From Aplectana chamaeleonis (taxonomy: Eukaryota; Nematoda; Chromadorea; Rhabditida; Cosmocercidae), in assembly GCA_029168955.1 (NCBI GenBank), contig JAPDOI010000137.1, positions 703,501 to 767,500 on the forward strand: a stretch of 64,000 nt of DNA. Direction: 5' to 3'. Numbering within the stretch: position 1 is the stretch's first letter; the number at the start of each line of letters is the position of its first letter. The position numbers and the translations under genes were made by a program. The notes below the pieces were generated by a model, which was not told the origin of the DNA, made no database searches, and was given only the letters and a program-made list of their open reading frames with translations. Positions 1-9,666 of the stretch are shown here, one piece after another.

Positions 1-1780
1 TACCGTAACCTACAATAAACTTCAGAATTTCGACAAACGGGCTTCAGATTCGTGTTAAGCATCCTAGATTACCCCTGTATACACGTTTTGAGCTGAATCT
101 GATTTTTTTTTTGAAAACGCCCTAAAATTTTCGTAGGGGCTGCCAGGCTATGAAAAACGTGTGTAACTTTTCACAGAGTGGTTTTAGGCAGCTGCGAAGA
201 TAGTAATCGGATTCTACGCTAAAAACGGTTCTAGAAAAGTTTATTTCATCCGGAATGGCCAGGTTAACTAAAAGTAGTTCCCTTGTGAGTGGTGGGTTTA
301 CTACGGGCCATGAACGGGTCTTGAAGTCAGTCCCCACAATAAAAACAGTCTCCCGACTTTGCCGGAAAGATGAAGGTCTGCGGCAATGTCGAAAAACAAT
401 CAAGAACGAGCTCGAAAAAGCTCTATACAGCCGTACTCTGAGAGTTTTGGGCGAGAAATAGCCGTTTATATAATGCTGGCCGCGAAATAGCCTAGAATTA
501 ATGCTTCCTATAGAAGTATGCGACGCATTTCAGAGACATGACTCGGATGTCAACACCTCCGTCGGTTCAATTACCCAAGTTTCAAGCGCTAGAACCTCGC
601 TCAGCCTCTGGAGACCTCTCCCAACCGCTGGTGGCCTCGGATGGCTTCTCAGCGAGCCGGCGACGGCCGCGTCCCGTGTCTGTGTCGGCTCGCTTATTCT
701 TGGTTACTTCTTGTTCTTCTCGACTATTTTTTTGTCTATTTCGTAAAAAACCGAAAAATAGCCCACCAGGAGCGGCTGCGGAGCCTGGTGGCTTTTTCTG
801 TGTTGAAACTGAAAATAATTTCGCGTGTTTCGCTCGCGCTCCGCCCCCTTCTATCAACGACCACTGATCGAAGGAAACAACTGAAAATCGAGTACAACAT
901 CATGAAAACGATCATCAAAACGTCATAAGATAACTATTTCAAAGGCAGGGCGTTCTTTATTTAAAGATCGATTGCCTACCCGGATTCGCTCTTCTCACTT
1001 GCTCACTTCGATCGATGGCCGTTAGGATAGTGGGCGTGGCGCGAGCGAATTATCCAAGTTTAGAGTCGTATATGGCCGAATGGGGCTCGTTCCAGGCGCT
1101 TTTTATAGGGTTGTTGCAATGAGTCCCATAAGGATCTGGACGAAATGCTGCTTTTTAGGATCCGTTTTTAACGCGAAATTCGTACTTGACCTTCAAAGCT
1201 GCGCTCCGTTTCTCTGAACGGAGTTACAGGCATTTGTTCTTGGGTCATCGTAATTAATTGTCAGTATGCCCACCGTAACCTACCTTGATCTTTCTTGAAA
1301 CAGGAAGTGGGCTCTGTGATCGTGTTCAGCGTCCCAAACAAACCCCCTGAGCAAGCTTCGGGCGAGAATTTTTTTTCGATTTCCTGCGCACTAAAACCCA
1401 TAAGTTCCATTGGGCTCAGGAGGTCGAAAAAATTTTCCGCTCAAACATCGTACAGAAGGGTTATTTTGGTCGCTAAACACGAACATGAGGTCTTTTTTGA
1501 GTTTTTGAGCTATGTTTTTGGGTTGGGGTGCGGTAAGGTCATTTACCCACCGCAACCCATGTACAACCGCATCACATCCCACCTTACTTTATTGGTCACG
1601 GTTTTGACTTACTATTTGTACACTTACGTGAATCAATTATTCCACTGATATTTACTGTGACTTCTGATTCTGAGCCTCAAGATTCAGGAGGTTCCTCGTA
1701 CATTCGTGGTACGCGGCAGGATAGTCTGAAAACCATCCTTGTCAGTTTGAAACTCCCGTTTGGTACGGTCCCCCCCCCCC
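1..1780. other. Intergenic DNA, no gene seen
   Basis: No frame shows a recognisable domain or a convincing splice pattern. A GC-rich hairpin (arms CCACCAGG/CCTGGTGG) lies near 760-790. At about 1,783 there is one end of the dispersed TTAA family (AAAGCAGTGCTCACGAC), without a matching right end. Part of 980-1,110 (GATGGCC...GGATAGTGGGCGTGGC) resembles 31,855-31,900, so this stretch also contains old dispersed repeat. Confidence 0.5.
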
Positions 1781-1954
1781 CTTAAAAGCAGTGCTCACGA
1801 CATAAACCGTATCTTAGTTTCGATGGTGATACTCCAGTTGACGCCACGCGGGCTCAACTTTTTGAAGAGGTCGGTACCTAGCTGGAATGAGACTGCCGCT
1901 GTGTCTGAGTTTCCCTTTTTCAGCTCAACGAGTATTGGGCTTCTCAAGGTGGAC

Positions 1955-2372
1955 GTGGCGCAGTGAAGCGCTTCGCGGTGGATGAAATGTGTATGGAAAT
2001 GGGAGTGCAGTTGATTCGGCTACCTCGTTATCACTGTGTCTTCAACACTATAGAGCTGTGTTGGAGTTACCTAAAAGGTCACCTCAATAAAATAGGGAAA
2101 CCTCGCGACAAACTCGACACGGTAGACTGTTGTGAATTTGCCATAAACATTTGATCACGCTTGTTATGGAGTAACTTACTTTGAAGGTGAAACCGAGGAA
2201 GCTGGATCTACTGGGAAGCATCTCACCTGAGCTGAGCCAGGGATGGTTTAGAGAAGTGAGAAGGGAGGAAGATGGAGCCAGGCAGAAGGAACGTTTGGAT
2301 GCTCTGGACTTCGAAGACTCCAGCGGAGATGAGAGTTGGGAAGAAGAGTATGATTCTACAGAATCAAGTTGA
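1955..2372 (+). pseudogene. DDE (Tc1/mariner-like) transposase relic
   Basis: The frame beginning at 1,963 reads RFAVDEMCMEMGV followed by RLPRYHCVFNTIELCW and YLKGHL. This is the pattern around the last catalytic acidic residue in Tc1/mariner-type DDE transposases (RLPPYHCxxNPIE-x-W-x-x-LK), with the family Pro after Asn replaced by Thr. The frame stops at 2,154. An acidic, Ser/Glu-rich stretch (DSSGDESWEEEYDSTESS) in another frame at 2,181-2,372 looks like the usual acidic C-terminal tail, which implies a frameshift. The N-terminal DNA-binding half and the first two catalytic acidic residues are not visible, so this is a truncated, inactive copy. The family is recognised by motif only and the subfamily is uncertain. 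Confidence 0.6.
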
Positions 2373-2379
2373 AACAAGA

Positions 2380-3350
2380 AGATCGATCACTTTTTGTGTA
2401 CTTTGTGATGCTTCTACTCCGGTTATATTCTTTGTTTCAGGAGTTCTCCTGCCTTTCCTTTGATGCATGCCTGCCGCTCCGACCTGCGACGGACTCTTAT
2501 TCACTCCAAGTACCTGACTGTTGAGCACGACTACAGCGATTCTCTTGTGAATTCGATTTTCAATTGTTACTGTTAATCTGTGGTTTTCACAATGCGAGTA
2601 TGCCATTGGTGTCGTTTCGATGCTAGTATCTATACTTCCCTGATCAGTGGATGAACTTTTGTAGTACTTCTCAGATTAGCTATGCAGCTAGTCTTCTCGT
2701 TGTGAGTACAATATTTAACATTGTGGCTGTAGCCCCGATGATTTGACAGTAGATTCCGATTGCATTAATAACGCTCACATCATTATTGTTTTACTCCTTT
2801 ATCAGCAAATGTAATCACTTATTCGGTTGAAACAAGTAGAGAGCACTGTTTTAGAGAGCATCTGAGCCATAGCGTGAATAGCGCGAGACGGTATGTTTTT
2901 TTTGGAGCGATGCCTAGGAACGTGTTAATAACTTGACAACCGTAGAGTTGATTTTGGATTGGAGTACAGTCGTTCAGCTATGTGAGCTAAATGAAAAAGC
3001 TTGTTTGTGTTGCGGGTATGAGCGAGAGACACCAGATCACCTGGCTCACATTGGAACCACTCGAGCTCAGTTTGGAGGTACTATATTGACTAATTGATTT
3101 ATTGATCGATTGCATGCACGTAAGACATAAAACTTGTGATAAAATATCTGGAGCGAAATAGCTGAAGCAGTGGAATACAAGAGTTACCCATCCTGCGTTA
3201 GATCCAGCAGAATAACAGTATTGCAGAGTAAAAGTAGAATAACAGAATAGTAGGTTACCGAGAGAATAGCAGATCGGCAGAGTAGCAGACGATTCTCCGA
3301 ATCGCAGCGGATGAATACTACATAATATAGGCGAGGGGAGTGGTGAATTC
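2380..3350. other. Intergenic DNA, nothing recognised
   Basis: AT-rich sequence. A short degenerate run around 3,225-3,300 repeats AGAATA/AGCAGA-type words (low-complexity). No coding or RNA signal seen. Confidence 0.4.
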
Positions 3351-3357
3351 TCATTAA

Positions 3358-3822
3358 AGGCAGTGTTCACGATAAAAGTAGTTTTTCTAGTTTTCTGTCT
3401 ATCTTGAAAACGGTCCCATGCTGATTTCAATGATGTCCCTGGAATCGTCCAAGACCTCCTGGAAACGGAGTTATGGAACGTCAAAATTCAGCTAGGAAAG
3501 CATTGTGGACGAGTTGTCTGAGGCTTGTAAGTCCCGTTTTTTGCAGCTGATGTAAGCGAGCTGACCTGAGTAAAGAGAGACGTTGAGAATGAAGGGAAGA
3601 ACGGGGCACTCGATCGGAAACCATCGCTCATCTAACCACGAATTCAGGGAAACTGTTATAGGACGTGGGCGGAGTGGCCCAATGGGTTGACCGGCCCACG
3701 AGATTTTCACCCACTTTCCGGCCGTTTTCCGCCGCACTTCCGTTCCTAATCTTCTTAGAGGAACCCAAAGCTTACGTTTTAGCCGAAAAAAACGTGCAAC
3801 TTTTTCTTCGCGAACACTGCCT
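3358..3822. mobile_element. TTAA-flanked MITE, family 1
   Basis: Left end is TTAA followed by AGGCAGTGTTCACGAT (from 3,354); right end is CGCGAACACTGCCT followed by TTAG. The termini are inverted repeats and the flanks are TTAA/TTAG. The interior (ATCGTCCAAGACC, GGACGAGTTGTCTGAGGC) is shared with the element at 33,353-34,295, so these are relatives. TTAA duplications are the hallmark of piggyBac-type transposition; no transposase is encoded here. Confidence 0.7.
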
Positions 3823-3826
3823 TTAG

Positions 3827-4739
3827 GCAGATCCAAATCAGTATCAGGGAGTACACCGGACCAAAGCCGGTGTAGCTCGGTGATACCGAATCGGAAAGTA
3901 CACGAGAGATCATGGGAGGGCGAAGGGAACAGGTTCGGGAACCTCTTTCAGTCGATGAGGGGAAGACGAAGGGATCAGGTTCAGGAACTCCTATCTGACG
4001 CATCCGCAGCATGATGAGCGACGACGGCAAACACCTGTAAAAACAAACTCAAAACAGGGGACAGCAATGTCCAATTCGTTGCGAAACATTGATGACATAA
4101 ATTGAAAACATAATTAGAGACTAATATTTCAATTCAACGAACAAATCTAACGAACCAATCTGGTGGATGACCATTGGGCGACGTGCGGGGTGGAGATAGG
4201 CGACGTGTCCCTAAACATAATTTTTTTCGAAAGAATCAAAATTGAATCAAATCAAACTAAAGCAACTTATAAACAAATAGAAAGCAAAATAAAACAGTCA
4301 TGTAGGGATTTTAAAAAGAAATTAAAAGAACCAACCTGGAAGGTGACGAGTCTGCGACGGTCGACCACAAAATCGGCGCCATTTCCCTGAAAAAAAAATT
4401 ATTTGAAAGAAACAAGTCAAACTAAAACTACTTATAAACAAACAAAAACTAATTAAAACACTAGTGGTAGTAATTGAAAGAGAAATAAAAATACTAACCT
4501 GGTGGGTGACGATTCCGCGACGGACGAGTTGGAGATCGGCCTTCTTTCCCTGAAAAAAAAAAACTTTTCGAAACAAACAAATGAAGCTAAATCAGACTAA
4601 AACTTTTTTGAAACAAGCCAATAAAAAAAGTAGAAAGTAATGGTTACATATGGAATGGAAATATTAAAACAAACCTTTTTGCCGAAATTCCGGGCAATGG
4701 TCGCATTTCGCAGCTCCACCGACCATAACATGAAATTTC
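3827..4739 (-). CDS. Candidate small split gene with three tandem 51-nt exons
   Basis: On the minus strand five exon-like blocks appear: A 4,739-4,675, B1 4,549-4,499, B2 4,386-4,336, B3 4,210-4,160, and C from 4,034 leftwards. Every block follows a TTTAG, TTTCAG or TTACAG acceptor preceded by a pyrimidine run. A, B1 and B2 end in GTTTG, GTTAG and GTTGG donors; B3 has AT where GT is expected. The B blocks are each exactly 51 nt and clearly related to each other. If read so that each junction codon is AGG (Arg), all blocks stay open and C runs on for more than 60 codons (PEPDPFVFPSS...), until a TTAA element interrupts it at 3,822. The other two B frames are also open, and the differences between B blocks do not favour third codon positions. 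I recognise no domain. It may be a decaying gene or a non-coding spliced transcript. Confidence 0.25.
4160..4549 (-). repeat. Three tandem ~165-175-bp units carrying the 51-nt blocks
   Basis: Each unit holds one 51-nt exon-like block (ending CACCAG or TTCCAG on the minus strand) and an A-rich spacer in which AATCAAACTAAA-type and ACTTATAAACAAA-type words recur. Starts on the minus strand are 4,549, 4,386 and 4,210. The duplication carried the splice-like sites along with the block. Confidence 0.7.
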
Positions 4740-4744
4740 CTAAC

Positions 4745-7285
4745 CTAAACACACATGGAAACGTTTGATTCAAAAACAAAACTACGGAATTACCAAAAAA
4801 ACAAAAAAAATTTAAAAAAGTCACCAAAACAGCTGATCGGCGCCCCGCGCGGCGGCCAAAACTCGTCTGCTTCGGAGCGCGTGCGGCCGCGCGGCGCGTG
4901 TTTCGCAGTCGACGATTTGAATTTGGCCGTTTTATGGCCTGTGAAAAAGACTCACGAGGTAAATTTGTGCTTAACACATTGGATAATGAACGAATATGAT
5001 TCAAACTCGATACCTCACTGTTCTGCCAACAGCGCTCACACCCACTGCGCTAAGTGGTGTTGTTGGCTGCGTCATCGGAAGGCCTCTTCCGAGCGTGCCC
5101 TTTTGTCTATTATTGCCACAGAATTCCATGTAGAATCACACTGCAGCACGATTTCTGATCCAAAGTTGAGATCGGTGTATATTTTTGCAAGTGGCCTTCC
5201 CTTGTCGTACCTTTCGCTTTACGGTGACCACTGGAAGATTTTCCTTATCGTGGACACTGCTTTCAAACGTTTTGGTGCATGGTTAGGCTAGAAAATGCTC
5301 GAGATTACAGAAAACACCATTCCCGTGTTCTATTTCCCAAAAAAATCATTTTGAAAAGGAGGTGCACTCCAATATGAACGGCATTAAAAACTGTTTCTGT
5401 TTTTCGAAACAAGTTATCTAAACTCAACCACCAGAACCGGTCCGACCATCGATTCTTATCAGTATTATCAACGACACATCTTTTCATGATCCGTTATTGA
5501 ATGATTTGTGAGATGCGGAATTCGGGTGGAAATTATCCCATCATCAGCACATCATGCGCCGGGTGAAGGTAGGGGTTAGATCTGGTTCTGTGCAGTGGCT
5601 GGCCTCTCACCGCCATTATTTCACACCTCTCTGATTTACGATTTCTGTGATAGATAGATTTGAGAATCATCTATTGATTTCTTTTTATTCAAATGTGATT
5701 TTTCGTCCCGAACGACAACACCAAGAGAACAATAATTGCACTAAGTTGCTTTAGGTAAGAAGGCAAAACATCACCATTCAACCTTCTGTTAGGCCAAAAC
5801 GGTGAAGTAATGTCTATGTCCACACATGTTTAATACATTGATTATCCACCGATGGTCACCAGTCACCATCATCGCTAGATCAACTGAATTGTTACAATTC
5901 ATGTTATAATAATGAGTTTAAAGACAGAGTTCACGATAAATCTCGTTTTCGAGTTTTCAGTGTGAAACACAGATGCTGGAGGGGATAGGGTCGTAGAGAG
6001 CAGCGAAAATGGACCAGAAAAACGACGACACTGCATCTTTTGCATCTTTTGAATAATCATCTGGAATTATCCTTTGAAAATTTTTAAATTAAAAAACCTT
6101 GGGACTTGACGGGGCCGAAGTTTCACAATTTTAACAGCGCCATTCGATTCCCCATAGCTGATAACCTATTCTGGTATTGGAATATCAGGAAAAATCTTCT
6201 CCATTAAAGATCTACGCAAAAGATTCGTGGAAAATCGCTCAATTTCTCTGGCTCTTAGTTTTTGTACAAAATTTTTTTCTCTAAAATCCAAGAAGAAAGA
6301 ACATGGCTCATTCTACACCCTCTACATATTGAACTACAAAAAAACCGAAAAAAATAGTGTTTGAAACCAACTAGATCCGGAAGTTTCGGAGGTTACAGAG
6401 TCGCGGCGTCGGACGAGTTCCGGCGTAATCTTTGCGAACGGCTTCTTACACGAGGATAAGAATAATGCCGAGCTCTTATATATGGTGAGTTTTTTCTCTC
6501 TGTTCTCCCTTCATGATCGTTATGCCCTTCAAAGGAATGCCGTTCCAACCCGTAGTTATCGAAAGACGATTGTCATTCGATTCAATGGACCATTGTGCTT
6601 GGTACAAACGCGTTGTCCATCAGCCCGTGCTTAACAGATGGATTAAGTGATTCGCACTTTGAAGTGAAGGTTTAAAGAAATTGTTTGTTGGCCTCATTTG
6701 GTTTCGAAAGTCGCCGTACAAAGGGAGAAATGTTTGAAGAGGTCAAGACTATGACTCAAATTACCTGTAGCTTCATTGTTCTGACCCCTTTTTTGTAGAA
6801 TGATGGTCTTTTTGACAAATTATTGCATTCATTGCTTTTCCTCCTCCTTTGTGGCTCAAAACAGGTCTACCGATTTCGACCAAAGGTCCCCAGTGCGTTT
6901 TCAAAAGTCTGTAAACCAGCAGTTAATCCAAATTATCTGGCGCCGTTTAGTCATCCGGTTTTGCTATCTGTCACAATAATCAGGTAGAAAAAATGAAAAC
7001 TCATTGCAATTATGTTCGGATGAAATGTGCTTTTCTTTGGCAGCGAGGGTGGATTCAGCAAGTTTGAAACGCTCTCACGATCGTGGAAGGAACGAGGTTG
7101 ACATATTGATGTAGCCGCGCTTCCTATTAATATTCAGCACAATCCGCAATAAATCAGCTCATTTGACCGAGAAAAAACAGCCGATGCATTTTTTTCACTG
7201 CACGATCACCTACGAGTTTTTGGCCGTACAACATCCAACGTTTTCTCAAAGTTTTCTCTCATAACTGCTGTCAAGTGCACAATTT
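4745..7285. other. Intergenic DNA with solo TTAA-element ends
   Basis: No gene recognised. A GC-rich inverted pair (GCGCGGCGGCC/GGCCGCGCGGCGC) lies at about 4,840-4,905. A right end of the TTAA family (CGTGGACACTGCTTTCAAA) lies near 5,250 and a left end (TTAAAGACAGAGTTCACGAT) near 5,928. A plus-strand open stretch ending in GTGAGT at 6,485 is discussed under rejected observations. Confidence 0.4.
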
Positions 7286-7289
7286 CTAT

Positions 7290-7640
7290 GAGATCAGAGG
7301 TTTTCATCAAACTTTTGAATTGACGATCCAAACCAGGATGTGCTAAAGGTTTTCATAAAAGAGAAATCTAAAAATGAAGGCTCTCGCTCCGAGACCAATT
7401 TTTTGGTGCAGATAGGCCATTTGGAGATCCAACATCTATCAAAATTTTTGGTTCTTTTGGTATACGAAAACGGAAAATGAGAAAAGGGTATTTTTGCAAC
7501 GAAGCATAGTGCAGTGTGGCGTTTTACAAATTTTTGACCAAAAAACTTTTCGTTTTCGTTTTTCGCTTTCGAAAATTTTCCGCACATCCGTGATCCAATC
7601 AGATGACTCAGATTTTTGTCAATAGATGATATCAACGCAT
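7290..7640. repeat. Dispersed repeat, inverted relative at 27,690-27,985
   Basis: Words such as CATTTGGAGATC, CTCCGAGACCAATTTTTTGG and GCATAGTGCAGTG here match the reverse complement of 27,690-27,985 (GATCTCCAAATGG, TTTTGGTCTCGGAAC, CACTACACTATGC). It is non-coding in both places. The element type is unknown. Confidence 0.5.
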
Positions 7641-7706
7641 CCGCCACAAGATGCGTTTTGCAGTCTCGGATTTTGTGCTCACCTCGCTTGCAGCATTTTT
7701 TCTTAA

Positions 7707-8669
7707 AAGCAGTGTTGACAATAAAATTCGTCTGCTTATTTTCATCGGAAATCGGAAGGTCGGTGGCTCATCTTAACATTAGCGTCGAAAAAATCAACAA
7801 AAACGGGCCCAAAGTAGCCATATACGGCCCCAATTTCGCTCGCGTAAGGGGTTGTTTATACTTCCGCCGCGGCGCGGCGAGGCGTTCAGAGTTTTTCTGC
7901 TCGAAACCTTCCGCACGCGGCTGCCGCCTGGGTGCTGTCGCGCCGCCCGGGGAGAGCAAGCGGCGGGGCGGCCGCGTGCGATCCGCATCAACATTATTTG
8001 CTTTTTTGTTGTTGGTTCATATACATTCTCAGTTTTTGTTTCTCTGATTCATCTCTAAAATATCTCCCGAGATCATGGGCGCCGTTTAAAGTAGACTGGG
8101 TTGTGAAAGTTTCTTTTTTTGCTTCCGAAATCGCGGAGAACACGAAAAATGTTCCGAAAACAGCAAATTTCACACTTTCCTCATCCACTCCACGCTATAG
8201 TTAATCTTTACATGAAATGTAGAGTCGAAAACAATTTTGAATTTGAACGTGAATAAGTAGGATTTGAAAAGAAGATGGTAAGTGAGAAACTATGTCTTCC
8301 TAGCAAAACTGATGTGAAGATACGCAAACCTCCGTCGAATACATGATCAGCTACACAAATGCGCGTTGCCGCGTCAATTCGACGCAGCTCAACATCCTAG
8401 GCGTCGTTTATACTTCCGCCGCCGAGCGGCGCGGCGGAATGCAATCCTACAATATCGATCGCGCCCCACCGCATGATCAATATTACAGAAACGCCTTGTG
8501 CCGCGCCGCTCGGCGGCGGGAGTACGGCTCGCGCAAGGCCTTCCGCGAGCGGAATTAGAGTCGTTAGGGCCCGTTTGTGTTCGTTTTTCCGATGCTAATA
8601 GTGTAATGAGCCATCGACCTTTCAATTTCCGACGAAATTAAGGAGACGAAATTCATCATCAACATTGCT
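7707..8669. mobile_element. Candidate TTAA-family element, degenerate
   Basis: Left end is TTAA then AAGCAGTGTTGACAATAAAA (7,703); right end is ATCATCAACATTGCTTTCAA (8,673). The ends pair imperfectly and the right TTAA has become TTCA. GC-rich fold-back sequences lie inside, at about 7,850-7,985 and 8,397-8,528, and are probably later insertions. Confidence 0.4.
8397..8528. mobile_element. GC-rich fold-back MITE, Harbinger-like family
   Basis: The left arm GCGTCGTTTATACTTCCGCC continues into GAGCGGCGCGGC; the right arm carries GCCGCGCCGCTCGGCGGCGG. The same termini define the cleaner 100-bp element at 38,065-38,164. This copy is longer and its right terminus is eroded. Confidence 0.55.
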
Positions 8670-8887
8670 TTCAAATCGGCTAGTGCAGGGATTCTCATTT
8701 GTTTCGCTGCAGCGGTCGAAATTTCGTTTACTCAAATCTAAATCTCAAGGCGGCTAAGGGAAACCTGGAACATCATTAGCCAGACTTATAGACTGCTAGA
8801 CACCGCGAGAATTTGGGTTAGGAAGAATTTAACCCTACAAGCACAATAATTTCAGAAAAATAGCGTGAACCCTGCTCATACCTGAGA

Positions 8888-8904
8888 TTTTATTTATTTA
8901 TTTC

Positions 8905-8992
<88 letters not shown>

Positions 8993-8994
8993 TT
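8888..8994. repeat. (ATTT)n microsatellite
   Basis: About 107 bp of almost perfect TTTA/ATTT tetranucleotide repeat, just left of the large duplicated block. Confidence 0.97.
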
Positions 8995-9063
8995 ACGAGG
9001 CGAATCGTGAAACACACAAGATAAGCAGTAAACGAAGGTGAGGAGAATCATCAAAGGAGAAAT

Positions 9064-9666
9064 CTGTTCTTCGATTCTGATATTGTGGTGAGCGCGAAGC
9101 GCTCACCAGATTTGGCTTTGATTCGCCATCGCGCAACCCCCTGATCTCAGTATCAGGGTCCAGAGTAAACGTAGAAAGACCGTTCTTTTTGCATTTAATA
9201 CACTTTAGGAGGCTGAATAACTATTCAAAAATTGGTCCGGAATGGTTACCTGAGATTCGAGAAAAATTGTCAAAACCACGTCATTTTGGTCGAAAAAGGG
9301 TTCATCTCCTTTTTTTTCAGTTGGCGTACACGATCTTGTTTGAACACTTAACGTTGAGCTAGAAAGCTCATTTTTGGCCAGAAAGTTGGTTATGATTGCA
9401 TCTAGCTCCTGTCAAAATTTGAAGTTGGTAGCTCAATTTTTGTGGAACCTCAAAATTGAGGGTCAGGAAAGACAAAAACACGTAAACATGTTATTATAAA
9501 CCATCCGACGTTTACTCATCCGTAAAAATGAACTAATGAAATAAACACTGTTACTGATAGGCTTTTGCTCAGGATTGAACGCGCCCTGAGACGGGGCAAC
9601 GCTTCAATCAATACGGCGGGATCTCGGAAGTACTTTTTGGAACGCCGCACGGTGTGAATCAGAAGT
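9064..9666. repeat. Left flank of duplicated block, copy 1
   Basis: About 600 bp of non-coding sequence that recurs at 23,301-23,892 with scattered differences (for example GGTCCGGAATGG, CACGTCATTTTGGTCGAAAAA, AAACATGTTATTAT). It begins at CTGTTCTTCG in both copies and ends where the 42-bp repeat starts. Before 9,064 the copy-1 context is unrelated DNA, whereas copy 2 is preceded by the fold-back element. Confidence 0.9.
9086..9108. other. Perfect 10-bp stem hairpin, copy 1
   Basis: TGGTGAGCGC, loop GAA, GCGCTCACCA. It is perfectly self-complementary and conserved without change in copy 2 at 23,323-23,345, although the surrounding bases differ. Function unknown. Confidence 0.85.

Noticed and set aside
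2181..2372. Independent small acidic protein
   Set aside because: It lies directly downstream of the transposase relic in another frame and resembles the acidic tail of such transposases.
6398..7110. Possible exon ending GTGAGT at 6,485 (reading SGVIFANGFLHEDKNNAELL) and a second after TTTGGCAG at about 7,042 (EGGFSKFETLSRSW)
   Set aside because: The splice-like edges are suggestive, but the phases do not clearly join, the second block stops quickly and I recognise no protein family. A translated search of both blocks would decide.
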